A stretch of 64,000 nucleotides of DNA from contig NZ_CP117430.1 in assembly GCF_030687395.1 (NCBI RefSeq), positions 4,712,001 through 4,776,000 on the forward strand. Direction: 5' to 3'. Positions 28,655 through 36,838 of the stretch are shown piece by piece (the stretch's first letter is position 1; each line of letters opens with the position of its first letter). The stretch comes from Pseudomonas wuhanensis (GTDB lineage: Bacteria; Pseudomonadota; Gammaproteobacteria; Pseudomonadales; Pseudomonadaceae). The notes under the pieces are model-generated. The model was not told where the DNA came from. It saw nothing but the letters and a program-made list of their open reading frames with translations, and did not search any database. Both the position numbers and the translations under genes were made by a program.

Positions 28655-29569
28655 ATGCCTGCCAACCACTTCAACACCCACTGCCCCGACTGGGCCACTG
28701 CCCTGCTCAACGGTTTCAGCCAGATCTTTCTCCAGCGCCATCCGCTGTGCGGGCTGCTGTGTCTGTTGGCGATTCTGTTCAGCGCGCCGGCCTTGCTCGG
28801 CGGTGCGTTGCTGGGAGGTGTCGCCGGGTTGCTCACCGCGCAACGTCGCGGGCACGCCAAGGCTGATCGTCAGGCCGGGCTGTTCAGCTACAACGGTATT
28901 CTGCTCGGTCTGCTGCTGAGCCTTTATTTCCCATGGTCGGTGCTGTTGCCACCGCTGATCATTGCCGCTGGGGGCCTGAGCGCGATGCTCACTCAGCAAT
29001 GGCTCAAAGGCGCCCGTGATCATCATTGTCTACCGGCTTACACCGCACCCTTCGTTGGGTTGAGTTGGTTGTTGCTCAGCTTTGCCGCCCCACAGCAACC
29101 CCTTCCTCCGATCGAACTGAATACCCTCAACCTGCTCGCCGCCGAATTGAAAGGCCTCGGGCAAGTCATGTTCCTCGGCCATCCACTGGCCGGCGCACTG
29201 ATTGCCGCCGGACTACTGATCGCCGACCGCCGCGCCTTCCTGTGGGCGCTGCTCGGCTCCGCCGCCGGCCTCGGATTCGCCTTGCTGCATCACGACACCT
29301 CCAGCGCATTACAGGGTTTGAGCGGCTACAACCCGCTGCTCGCCGCCCTCGCCTTCAGCCCGCAACGCCGCCAACCGTGGTTGCCGCTACTTGGCATTCT
29401 GCTGGCTGTGTTGCTCACACCGGGGTTCGCCGCACTCGGCCTGGCCACGCTGACCGCGCCTTTCATCCTCGCCTGCTGGCTGATTCGTGCAGGCATTCGA
29501 GTGCTGCGCCAGGCCGCCATGGACAGCGCGCCTTGCACTACCGGGGAGAATCACCCTAGGCTTCGCTGA
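28655..29569 (+). CDS. Urea transporter (UT family channel)
   Basis: Inner-membrane urea channel of the UT-A/UT-B family. 304 residues, about ten hydrophobic helices. Seen: the two-fold internal repeat of the fold, with FSYNGILLGLLLSL and YTAPFVGLSW in the first half and SGYNPLLAALAF and LTAPFILACW in the second. No urease gene is in the window. Purine breakdown through allantoin yields both glyoxylate and urea, so the position next to the glyoxylate genes makes metabolic sense, but that link is inference. The start is an ATG without a clear ribosome site. Confidence 0.88.
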   Translation: MPANHFNTHCPDWATALLNGFSQIFLQRHPLCGLLCLLAILFSAPALLGGALLGGVAGLLTAQRRGHAKADRQAGLFSYNGILLGLLLSLYFPWSVLLPPLIIAAGGLSAMLTQQWLKGARDHHCLPAYTAPFVGLSWLLLSFAAPQQPLPPIELNTLNLLAAELKGLGQVMFLGHPLAGALIAAGLLIADRRAFLWALLGSAAGLGFALLHHDTSSALQGLSGYNPLLAALAFSPQRRQPWLPLLGILLAVLLTPGFAALGLATLTAPFILACWLIRAGIRVLRQAAMDSAPCTTGENHPRLR

Positions 29570-29590
29570 TTCTCGGTTCAGGCGTTTCCC

Positions 29591-30415
29591 ATGGACAGCA
29601 GCAAAAACTGGCGCGAAGCGCTTTACGTCATCATTTTCCAAGCGGATACCCCGGCGGGACGGCGCTTCGACAGCATCTTGCTGTTGATCATCCTCGCCAG
29701 CCTGGTGATCGTGGTTCTGGACAGTATCGACAGCGTTCACCAGAACTACGCCGATATGCTGGCGTACATCGAATGGGGCTTCACCGTCATTTTCGCCATC
29801 GAGTACGGCCTGCGTCTTTACTGCTCACCCAAGCCGCTGCGCTACGCGTTCAGCTTCTATGGGCTGGTGGATTTGCTGGCGATCGTGCCCGGTATTCTCG
29901 CGCTGTATTACAGCGATGCGCAGTACCTGCTGATTATCCGGATCATTCGGATGCTGCGGATTTTCCGCGTGCTCAAGCTCAGCCCGTATCTGAAGCAAGC
30001 CAACTATTTGATGACAGCGCTGCGCGGCAGCAAGCAGAAGATCGTGGTATTTCTGCTCAGCGTCAGCACCCTGGTAACGGTGTTCGGCACGCTGATGTAC
30101 GTGATCGAAGGCCCTGAACACGGCTTCACCAGCATCCCCAAAGGCATCTATTGGGCTATCGTCACCCTGACCACCGTGGGCTTTGGCGACATCGTGCCCA
30201 AGACGCCATTGGGTCAGGTGGTTTCGTCGCTGGTAATGATCACCGGTTACTCGATCATCGCCGTGCCAACAGGGATTTTTACCGCGGAACTGGCCAACGC
30301 CATGCGCGGCGAACAACTGCAACACGATTGCCCGACCTGCAAGAAAAATAGTCACGAACACGGCGCAGCATTTTGCTCGCGTTGCGGCAATGCGCTGTTC
30401 AAGAAACTGGAATAA
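29591..30415 (+). CDS. Voltage-gated-type potassium channel with C-terminal zinc ribbon
   Basis: Six-helix cation channel subunit. 274 residues. Seen: S1-S3 helices, an S4-like basic helix RIIRMLRIFRVLKLSPYLK, the pore with selectivity filter TLTTVGFGD (about 193-201), and S6 ending GIFTAELANAM. The C terminus adds a CPTC...CSRCG pair (about 246-266) that should bind zinc, in place of an RCK or cyclic-nucleotide domain. Starts 21 bp after the urea channel gene, probably the same transcript. Confidence 0.88.
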   Translation: MDSSKNWREALYVIIFQADTPAGRRFDSILLLIILASLVIVVLDSIDSVHQNYADMLAYIEWGFTVIFAIEYGLRLYCSPKPLRYAFSFYGLVDLLAIVPGILALYYSDAQYLLIIRIIRMLRIFRVLKLSPYLKQANYLMTALRGSKQKIVVFLLSVSTLVTVFGTLMYVIEGPEHGFTSIPKGIYWAIVTLTTVGFGDIVPKTPLGQVVSSLVMITGYSIIAVPTGIFTAELANAMRGEQLQHDCPTCKKNSHEHGAAFCSRCGNALFKKLE

Positions 30416-30521
30416 GCAAAGTGCTTTTTAATCTTTAAAGGACTATGCGAGCCCGGCTATAGTCGCCGGCAAATTGCCAACACTTTCCATAGAACATGTT
30501 TGATAAAATAAGGAATGCGCA

Positions 30522-31520
30522 GTGAAAAAACTCTTTGGCGCCTCACTTCTGGCCTCTGGCCTGGCCTTGAGCAGCGTGGTTCAGGCTGCACCAACCCTGC
30601 TTAACGTTTCCTACGACGTGATGCGAGATTTCTACAAGGACTACAACGCCGCCTTCCAGAAACACTGGCAAGCCGAGCACAACGAAAACATCACGCTGCA
30701 GATGTCCTTCGGCGGCTCCAGCAAGCAAGCGCGTTCGGTGATCGATGGCTTGCCGGCTGACGTCATCACCATGAACATGGCTACCGACATCAACGCCCTG
30801 GCGGACAACGGCAAACTGATCCCGGACAACTGGGTTACGCGCCTGCCAAACAACAGCGCGCCATTCACGTCGGCCACCGTGTTCATCGTCCGCAAAGGCA
30901 ACCCGAAAGCCCTGAAAGACTGGCCTGACCTGCTCAAGGACGGCGTGCAAGTGATCGTCCCCAACCCGAAAACCTCAGGCAACGGCCGCTACACCTATCT
31001 CTCGGCCTGGGGCTATGTGCTGAAAAATGGCGGTGACGAAAGCGCGGCAAAAGCCTTCGTCGGCAAACTGTTCAAACAAGCCCCGGTGCTGGATACCGGC
31101 GGCCGTGCAGCCACTACCACGTTCATGACCAACCAGATCGGCGACGTGCTGGTGACCTTCGAAAACGAAGCGGAAATGATTGCGCGTGAGTTTGGTCGTG
31201 ATCAGTTTGAAGTGATTTACCCGAGTGTTTCCGCCGAGGCCGAGCCGCCAGTGTCTGTGGTCGACAAAGTGGTCGAGAAAAAAGGCACTCGCGCTGCCGC
31301 CGAGGAATATTTGAAGTACCTGTGGTCGCCGGCAGGTCAGGAAATTGCAGCTGCCAACTACCTGCGTCCACGTGATCCGGCGGTATTGGCCAAGTACACT
31401 GACCGCTTCCCGAAAGTTGATTTCCTTTCGGTGGAGAAGACCTTTGGTGACTGGCGCACCGTGCAGAAGACCCACTTCAATGATGGTGGGGTTTTTGATC
31501 AGATTTACAGCGGTCAGTGA
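30522..31520 (+). CDS. cysP: Sulfate/thiosulfate ABC transporter substrate-binding protein
   Basis: Periplasmic sulfate-binding protein of the CysP/Sbp family. 332 residues with a signal peptide (cleavage near VQA-AP). Seen: LLNVSYDVMRDFYKDYNAAF, SFGGSSKQARSVIDGLPADV with the sulfate-site serines, NPKTSGNGRYTYLSAWGY and VTFENEAEMIAREFG, all family hallmarks. GTG start at 30522 with AAGGA upstream. No cysTWA genes follow; it is an orphan and must use a permease encoded elsewhere. cysP and sbp are close paralogues, so the symbol is approximate. Ended by a terminator. Confidence 0.92.
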   Translation: MKKLFGASLLASGLALSSVVQAAPTLLNVSYDVMRDFYKDYNAAFQKHWQAEHNENITLQMSFGGSSKQARSVIDGLPADVITMNMATDINALADNGKLIPDNWVTRLPNNSAPFTSATVFIVRKGNPKALKDWPDLLKDGVQVIVPNPKTSGNGRYTYLSAWGYVLKNGGDESAAKAFVGKLFKQAPVLDTGGRAATTTFMTNQIGDVLVTFENEAEMIAREFGRDQFEVIYPSVSAEAEPPVSVVDKVVEKKGTRAAAEEYLKYLWSPAGQEIAAANYLRPRDPAVLAKYTDRFPKVDFLSVEKTFGDWRTVQKTHFNDGGVFDQIYSGQ

Positions 31521-31538
31521 TTCCTGACTCCAATGAAA

Positions 31539-31565
31539 AGGCGACCTGCAAAGGTCGCCTTTTTT
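31539..31565 (+). terminator. Rho-independent terminator of cysP
   Basis: Perfect 9-bp stem AGGCGACCT (31539-31547) and 31552-31560 with GCAA loop and five T residues. Confidence 0.93.
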
Positions 31566-31626
31566 GTGGGGGTTTGCGTCATACCGTTACATTGGCGGGG
31601 TTAGGCCGTCCTTGCCCGCTGCAATC

Positions 31627-32999
31627 GGGACTGTCAGAAATTTTGTGTTCGGGCATAACATGTTGAAAAGGAGCATGTATGCCGACCAAAAAGAAACCGG
31701 CCTCGGAGGCCAAAACCCAGCTTCCTTCGATTCCGAAGGAGCTGATCGATCAGTTCGTTAAAGGCCCAATGAGCGCCGAGGCGATTCAGGACGCATCCAT
31801 GGCGTTCAAAAAGGCGCTTATCGAGCGAGCCCTTGGCGCGGAGCTGGGTCACCACCTTGGCTACCCTCAGGGCGCGGAGCGCCCTGAGGAGTCGAGTAAC
31901 CAGCGCAACGGCAAAAGCAGCAAGACCGTGCTGACCGATGATGGCCCGCTGCGTCTGGACATTCCTCGGGATCGCGATGGCAGCTTCGCGCCAATGCTGA
32001 TCCCCAAGCATGAGCGTCGGTTCACGGGCTTCGACGACAAAATCATTGCCATGTACGCCCGTGGCATGACCGTCCGAGAGATCCGGGCATTCCTTTCGGA
32101 GCAGTACGGGACCGATGTTTCCCATGATTTCATCAGCTCGGTCACTGACGCAGTGTTGGAGGAAGTGACTGCCTGGCAACAACGCCCGCTTGAGCCGATG
32201 TATCCGGTGATTTTCTTCGATGCGCTGCGGGTCAAAATCCGTGAGGAAGGACTGGTTCGCAACAAGGCCATCTACCTGGCTCTGGGCGTGCTGCCGGACG
32301 GCACCCGAGACATTTTGGGCATCTGGATTGAGACCACTGAGGGGGCCAAGTTCTGGATGAAGGTCTTCAACGACCTCAAGACCCGTGGCGTTGAGGATGT
32401 ATTGATCGCGGTAACTGACGGCCTTAAAGGCATGCCAGAAGCCTTGAGTGCGGTGTTTCCGACGACGACCTTGCAGACCTGCATCGTGCACCTGATCCGT
32501 AACAGTCTTGATTACGCCTCCTGGGACAAGCGCCGCGAGTTGGCCAAAGCCCTCAAGCCGGTTTATCAGGCGCTTAACGTTGAAGCTGCCGAGCAAGCTC
32601 TGGACGCATTTGAAACGGGGCCTTGGGGCAAACAATACCCAACAGTCGTAGCCGCTTGGAGACGTGCCTGGGATCGAGTCATCCCGTTTTTTGTCTTCCC
32701 GCCTGCCATCCGAAAAGTGATCTACACCACTAACGCCATCGAGAGCATCAATGCTCAGTTGCGCAAGATCATCAAGACAAGAGGCCACTTCCCGACTGAT
32801 GATGCAGCGACGAAGCTGATCTGGCTGGCACTGCAAAACATCACGGCCAATTGGGGCAGCGCAGCGCACGACTGGAAGAGCGCAATGAATCAGTTTGCGA
32901 TTCTTTATGGCGATCGATTTACCAGGTCAAACTGGTGAAATGAGGGCTTGCCTTATGGCAGGCCGTTACCGGCCCGCACACAAAAAATCTGACACTCCC
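31627..32999 (+). mobile_element. IS256-family insertion sequence, intact, with 8-bp target duplication
   Basis: A 1373-bp element. Terminal inverted repeats (31627-31654 and 32972-32999) match at 24 of 28 positions; the left end begins GGGACTGTCAG. The octamer CTGCAATC is directly repeated at 31619-31626 and 33000-33007, as expected for IS256-type insertion (8-9 bp). It lies between cysP and the MFS gene and breaks no visible gene. Confidence 0.95.
31679..32938 (+). CDS. IS256-family transposase
   Basis: Mutator-type DDE transposase. 419 residues, full length for the family and uninterrupted. Seen: the N-terminal DNA-binding region, first catalytic Asp in VIFFDALRVKIREEG, second Asp in IAVTDGLKGMPEAL, and Glu in YTTNAIESINAQLRK, the most conserved IS256 block. 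The ATG at 31679 follows AAGGAG. With a perfect target duplication and an intact gene it may still be mobile. Confidence 0.96.
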   Translation: MPTKKKPASEAKTQLPSIPKELIDQFVKGPMSAEAIQDASMAFKKALIERALGAELGHHLGYPQGAERPEESSNQRNGKSSKTVLTDDGPLRLDIPRDRDGSFAPMLIPKHERRFTGFDDKIIAMYARGMTVREIRAFLSEQYGTDVSHDFISSVTDAVLEEVTAWQQRPLEPMYPVIFFDALRVKIREEGLVRNKAIYLALGVLPDGTRDILGIWIETTEGAKFWMKVFNDLKTRGVEDVLIAVTDGLKGMPEALSAVFPTTTLQTCIVHLIRNSLDYASWDKRRELAKALKPVYQALNVEAAEQALDAFETGPWGKQYPTVVAAWRRAWDRVIPFFVFPPAIRKVIYTTNAIESINAQLRKIIKTRGHFPTDDAATKLIWLALQNITANWGSAAHDWKSAMNQFAILYGDRFTRSNW

Positions 33000-33145
33000 C
33001 TGCAATCGAGCATGCAATCGGTCCAAATGAACGGCCTCTCAATCATTCTTCAGAGGCATGATTACTATCAGCCTATTCCCTCTTCCGCCGCTCTAGCCAG
33101 CCGATTAGCCTCCCCCGCATTCCTTCTTGTTCAACGAGACCCGTT

Positions 33146-34351
33146 ATGAACCCAACGACTCAGGTGCCCCTTGGTGCCGCCACAATGACCCGAGGCATGG
33201 TGCTGCTCTTCGCCTTCTGCTGCGGCGCTATCGTGGCCAACATCTACTACGCCCAGCCGATCATCGGCCTGATCGCGCCGGATATCGGCCTGACCGACAC
33301 CATGGCCAGCCTGATCGTTTCGCTGACGCAGATTGGTTATGCGCTGGGTCTGTTCTTCCTGGTGCCGCTGGGTGATCTGCTGGAAAACCGCCGCTTGATG
33401 ATCATCACCACCGTGGTGGCGATTGCCAGTCTGCTGGGCGCGGCATTCACCGATCAGCCGAACGTGTTTCTGCTGATCTCGTTGCTGGTGGGGTTCAGCT
33501 CGGTGTCGGTGCAGATCCTGATTCCACTGGCCGCCCACCTGGCGCCGGAAGAATCGCGTGGCCGCGTGGTCGGCGGCATCATGGGCGGTTTGCTGCTGGG
33601 GATTCTACTGGCTCGACCAGTGTCCAGCGTAGTAGCCGACCACTTCGGCTGGCGTGCGATGTTCGTAATCGCAGCGGTGTTGATGGCGGCAATCAGTATC
33701 GTGCTGGCCCTGACCATTCCCAAGCGCCAGCCCGATCACAGCGCTTCTTATGGCCAGTTGTTGGGTTCGCTCTGGACGCTGTTGCATCAGCAGCCGGTGT
33801 TGCGTCAACGCGCGTTTTACCAAGCCTGCATGTTCGCCACCTTCAGCCTGTTCTGGACTGCAGTGCCGCTGGAACTGTCGCGTAATCATGGCTTGTCGCA
33901 AACCCAGATCGCGATCTTCGCCCTGGTCGGCGCCATCGGTGCGATTGCCGCTCCTATTGCCGGTCGACTGGCCGATGCCGGCCATACCCGCATCGCCTCG
34001 CTGCTGGCCCTGCTATTCGCCAGCCTGAGCTTCCTGCCCGCCTTCATCCATCCGGTTTACAGCGTTATCGGCCTGGCGGTGACGGGTGTAGTGCTGGATT
34101 TCTGCGTACAAATGAACATGGTCCTCGGCCAGCGCGAGGTCTACACCCTCGACGCTAAAAGCCGCGGCCGTCTGAATGCGCTGTACATGACCAGCATCTT
34201 TGTCGGTGGTGCGTTTGGCTCTTCGGTGGCCAGCGCGGTGTATGAGCATGGTGGCTGGTTGTGGATCGTGATTGTGGGTAGTGCGTTTCCGTTGTTGGCG
34301 TTGTTGCGGTTTTTGAGCGTTTCGCAGAGGCATTCGTTGGCGACGGCTTAG
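33146..34351 (+). CDS. Major facilitator superfamily transporter
   Basis: Twelve-helix MFS permease, probably an exporter. 401 residues. Seen: NIYYAQPIIGLIAPDIGL, the loop 2-3 motif PLGDLLENRRLMI (MFS motif A-like), LAPEESRGRVVGGIMGGLLLGI (motif C-like glycines) and AGRLADAGHTR in the second half. This resembles the DHA-type drug/sugar efflux group, but the substrate cannot be named. The promoter region was moved about 1.4 kb away from cysP by the IS256 insertion. Confidence 0.85.
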   Translation: MNPTTQVPLGAATMTRGMVLLFAFCCGAIVANIYYAQPIIGLIAPDIGLTDTMASLIVSLTQIGYALGLFFLVPLGDLLENRRLMIITTVVAIASLLGAAFTDQPNVFLLISLLVGFSSVSVQILIPLAAHLAPEESRGRVVGGIMGGLLLGILLARPVSSVVADHFGWRAMFVIAAVLMAAISIVLALTIPKRQPDHSASYGQLLGSLWTLLHQQPVLRQRAFYQACMFATFSLFWTAVPLELSRNHGLSQTQIAIFALVGAIGAIAAPIAGRLADAGHTRIASLLALLFASLSFLPAFIHPVYSVIGLAVTGVVLDFCVQMNMVLGQREVYTLDAKSRGRLNALYMTSIFVGGAFGSSVASAVYEHGGWLWIVIVGSAFPLLALLRFLSVSQRHSLATA

Positions 34352-34362
34352 GACGCTAAAAG

Positions 34363-34430
34363 CTTCGCGGGCAAGCCTCGCTCCTACAGGGGTAATGCAA
34401 GACATGTAGGGGCGAGGCTTGCCCGCGAAG
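34363..34430. repeat. REPIN, CGAGGCTTGCCCGCGAA class
   Basis: CTTCGCGGGCAAGCCTCGCT and inverted AGGCGAGGCTTGCCCGCGAA-like half with a 26-base spacer, between the convergent MFS and hicB genes. Confidence 0.9.
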
Positions 34431-34449
34431 GCGATTCGACTGATACCAC

Positions 34450-34854
34450 TCAATGCCGAACCAGCTTCTCCATCGCTGCATCCGCGAGAAAGGAGGAGCG
34501 GCTTTTGACATTGTGCTCTCGCACATAACGGTCAATGCGCTGGATCACGTAGCCCGGCAGCGTCACGTTGACCTTCTCGGTCTTGCCCAGATACGGTGAG
34601 ATGTCGAGCTCCAGCATCCCCCAACCCATGTCGGCAAATTCCGGATTCTCGCGGTGCGCAGCCGCTGAGGTCGGCATCGGAATTGACTCCCCGTCTGCCA
34701 TGATCTCCTGCAGCATGATGTGGGCAATTTCGACCGCCGCGTTGTAAGCATCTTCAAACGTATCCCCGGCCGTAACGGCACCAGGAATATCGGGGATCTG
34801 AATACCGATGGCGGTGTTCTCGTCGCCCCACTCGATACAGATTGGGTATTGCAT
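34450..34854 (-). CDS. hicB: HicB-family antitoxin
   Basis: Antitoxin of a HicAB module; it binds HicA and represses its own operon. 134 residues from the ATG at 34854. Seen: a HicB partial RNase-H-like domain with YPICIEWGDENTAIGIQIPDIPG and GDTFEDAYNAAVEIAHIM, then a C-terminal ribbon-helix-helix-type segment KVNVTLPGYVIQRIDRYV followed by KSRSSFLADAAMEKL. The start overlaps the hicA stop by one base (TAATG), so the two are coupled, with the toxin gene first. Confidence 0.92.
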   Translation of the reverse strand: MQYPICIEWGDENTAIGIQIPDIPGAVTAGDTFEDAYNAAVEIAHIMLQEIMADGESIPMPTSAAAHRENPEFADMGWGMLELDISPYLGKTEKVNVTLPGYVIQRIDRYVREHNVKSRSSFLADAAMEKLVRH

Positions 34855-35066
34855 TATGGATCTCCTGCCAAACTGGCTCCCGGGCAATAAAGCCCGGCTC
34901 GCCTCCTGATGCTTTTGACCGTCCCGATCGGCAAATCCTTCTTCGGATGAGGCACGGGTATCGTGTAAGGGTTGTAACGGTGAGTGAAGATGTGATGACT
35001 GCCGGTGACCCGTTCCAATGCCCAGCCCGCCTCTATCAGTTCCTTGATCAATAACCTGCTCTGCAC
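34854..35066 (-). CDS. hicA: HicA-family mRNA interferase toxin
   Basis: Small double-stranded-RNA-binding-fold ribonuclease that cleaves mRNA during stress. 70 residues from a GTG at 35066, six bases after AGGAGG. Seen: SRLLIKELIEAGWALERV, the catalytic-histidine motif GSHHIFTH, and PVPHPKKDLPIGTVKSIRR, the standard HicA signature. A longer in-frame start exists but would pass through the promoter and operator. Confidence 0.92.
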   Translation of the reverse strand: MQSRLLIKELIEAGWALERVTGSHHIFTHRYNPYTIPVPHPKKDLPIGTVKSIRRRAGLYCPGASLAGDP

Positions 35067-35098
35067 CACCAGCCTCCTTGCTCCGGCCCAAACAAAAA

Positions 35099-35112
35099 TA
35101 ACCCTAGAGTTA
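35099..35112. promoter_or_regulatory. Candidate hicAB autoregulatory operator
   Basis: Near-palindrome TAACCCTAGAGTTA 33 bp before the hicA start, with TTGAGT about 12 bp further upstream on the minus strand as a possible -35. HicB proteins with a DNA-binding tail repress hicAB at such palindromes; the assignment is inferred. Confidence 0.45.
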
Positions 35113-35323
35113 CTTTTACTCAAGCACAAAAATCCGGATCACGACGCTCGGTTGTTTTACAGGGTGTTGATTTGAGCGGACCTACGAAGGCGCGGTCGTT
35201 TGTCGATTACGTCCAGACTTGCTGGACAGTGAGCCTTAAACAAGCTCTTGTTTCGTTTATTGCGATTTTCGTTTGATTCGAATAGCCTTCCAGCATCGCT
35301 ACTCAGAATGTTGGAATTTCATT

Positions 35324-35791
35324 ATGTCCTTAATCATCCACCCACCGATCAACCTCCCAATGGCGCGCGAAGTTCAGGCTGCTATCGAAGGCCAGCGAGC
35401 TCTCGCTGCCTATCTCGCGACTCAATTCGAAACCCAACGCATCCAGATTTTCGACGAGCAGAATGAAGCTCACAGCGTCGAACTGCCCACTTCAGCCCTT
35501 CGATTGCTGGTCGACATCCTCGCTGCATTGGCAGAAGGCAATGCGGTAAAGGTCGTCCCGGTTCATGCGGAACTGACCACCCAGGAAGCGGCGGACTTGC
35601 TCAATGTCTCACGCCCGCACCTGATCAAACTGCTGGAGTCCGGCGAGTTGTCCTACCACAAAACCGGCAAGCACCGACGTGTGCGCTTTGCCGATTTGAT
35701 GGACTATAAGAACCGGCGCGACACCGCCAGCGAGCAAGCAATGACGCTTCTCGCCGAGCAAGCACAAGCGTTAAGGACAGGATACGAGTGA
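35324..35791 (+). CDS. Antitoxin with excisionase-type helix-turn-helix
   Basis: Probable antitoxin of the following PIN toxin. 155 residues from the ATG at 35324. Seen: an N-terminal helical part, then a MerR/excisionase-like DNA-binding domain (about 85-135) with ELTTQEAADLLNVSRPHLIK and HKTGKHRRVRFADLMDYK. The stop codon overlaps the toxin start (GTGA). DNA-binding antitoxins of this kind usually repress their own operon. Similar genes are annotated as excisionase-family proteins, but no prophage surrounds this one. Confidence 0.82.
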   Translation: MSLIIHPPINLPMAREVQAAIEGQRALAAYLATQFETQRIQIFDEQNEAHSVELPTSALRLLVDILAALAEGNAVKVVPVHAELTTQEAADLLNVSRPHLIKLLESGELSYHKTGKHRRVRFADLMDYKNRRDTASEQAMTLLAEQAQALRTGYE

Positions 35792-36363
35792 GGCACTCCC
35801 CTTTTACCGCTGTATATGACGCATGTGTTTTGTACCCCGCTCCCTTGAGAGACTTTCTGATGTGGCTCGCGCTCTCCGGACGTTTCAGGGCGCGATGGTC
35901 ACTGGAGATACACAACGAATGGAAGCGCAATCTGCTGAAAAACCGCCCGGACCTGACAATAGAGCAATTGGATCGCACGTCCGACTTGATGGATCAGGCC
36001 ATACCCGATGCTTGCGTATCCGGTTACGAAAAGCTGATCGAAGGGCTCACCCTACCCGACATCGATGACCGACATGTTCTGGCTGCCGCCATACGCTGCA
36101 ACGCCAGTGTCATTGTGACTTTTAATCAGAAAGATTTTCCCGATGAAACACTCGGGCCTTTTGGCATCGAGGTGCAGCATCCTGACGAGTTCGTCGATAA
36201 CCTCTTTGACCTGGACCCGGCAGCGGTTGTCGCGGCAGCACAACGGCAACGCAAACAGCTAAAGATGCCGCCGATGGATGTCGCCACCTATCTTGATCTG
36301 CTCTTGCGCCAAGGCCTGATTCAGTCGAGCAAGGCGTTGACCCACTACCGAGCGATTCTTTAA
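35788..36363 (+). CDS. PIN-domain ribonuclease toxin
   Basis: Predicted Mg-dependent RNase toxin. 191 residues. Seen: first acidic residue in TAVYDACVLYP (Asp11), a Glu in SLEIHNEWKRN (Glu40 or Glu44), then LPDIDDRHVLAAAI and VTFNQKDFPDETL supplying the remaining acidic residues of a PIN fold. Starts with GTG overlapping the antitoxin stop. A C-terminal tail of about 55 residues (VAAAQRQRKQLKMP and beyond) exceeds the minimal PIN domain. It lies next to HicAB, forming two adjacent toxin-antitoxin modules. Confidence 0.85.
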   Translation: MRHSPFTAVYDACVLYPAPLRDFLMWLALSGRFRARWSLEIHNEWKRNLLKNRPDLTIEQLDRTSDLMDQAIPDACVSGYEKLIEGLTLPDIDDRHVLAAAIRCNASVIVTFNQKDFPDETLGPFGIEVQHPDEFVDNLFDLDPAAVVAAAQRQRKQLKMPPMDVATYLDLLLRQGLIQSSKALTHYRAIL

Positions 36364-36389
36364 TCGCCTCTCACAAACCCCAAAAAGCA

Positions 36390-36415
36390 AAACGGCGATC
36401 CTCAGATCGCCGTTT
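36390..36415. terminator. Bidirectional terminator between the PIN toxin and the ccm tail
   Basis: Perfect 11-bp stem AAACGGCGATC (36390-36400) with 36405-36415, CTCA loop, and T-rich flanks on both strands; it serves the two convergent transcripts. Confidence 0.88.
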
Positions 36416-36419
36416 CTAT

Positions 36420-36824
36420 TCACTGCCCGAATTTTCTGCCTAACCCACCCGGCACGCCATGGATGTCCGTCTCTTCCCACGGCCCATTCGGGCTGATCGA
36501 GCGGCTCCAGCCGTTGTTCCAGCGGTAGTAGGTGCGCTGGCGGTAGAAGGTATTGGTCTGATCATCGAGGACGTAAACGCCGAGTTTCGCGTCCCAATGG
36601 CTATTGCCACCTGGTGGCGGGGCGAAGCTGGCGGAGGTGCGTGGCATCGGCTTGGACGGCTTGACCGGGGTGCTCGGTTTACTCGGGACCGTCGACGGAG
36701 GTGGTTTGGTGCTTGGCCCCGAAGGCGGAATTGGCGGCAGCCGTGTGGGCTCGGGCTGCTGGACCGCACAGGCGCTTAACCCCAAAACCATACTGAGGAG
36801 AGTGATACGAGCGATGGCGGTCAT
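36420..36824 (-). CDS. Small Pro-rich lipoprotein, function unknown
   Basis: 134 residues. Seen: a lipoprotein signal peptide with lipobox LSAC (Cys19), a Pro/Ser/Lys-rich linker (about 25-65, PSKPSTPVKPSKP), and a small C-terminal domain with HWDAKLGVYVLDDQTNTFY and YRWNNGWSRSISPNGPWEE. It starts 14 bp after the ccmI stop with AGGAAA upstream, so it is the last gene of the ccm transcript. I do not recognise a characterised family. Confidence 0.75.
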   Translation of the reverse strand: MTAIARITLLSMVLGLSACAVQQPEPTRLPPIPPSGPSTKPPPSTVPSKPSTPVKPSKPMPRTSASFAPPPGGNSHWDAKLGVYVLDDQTNTFYRQRTYYRWNNGWSRSISPNGPWEETDIHGVPGGLGRKFGQ

Positions 36825-36838
36825 GGTGGCGTTTCCTG

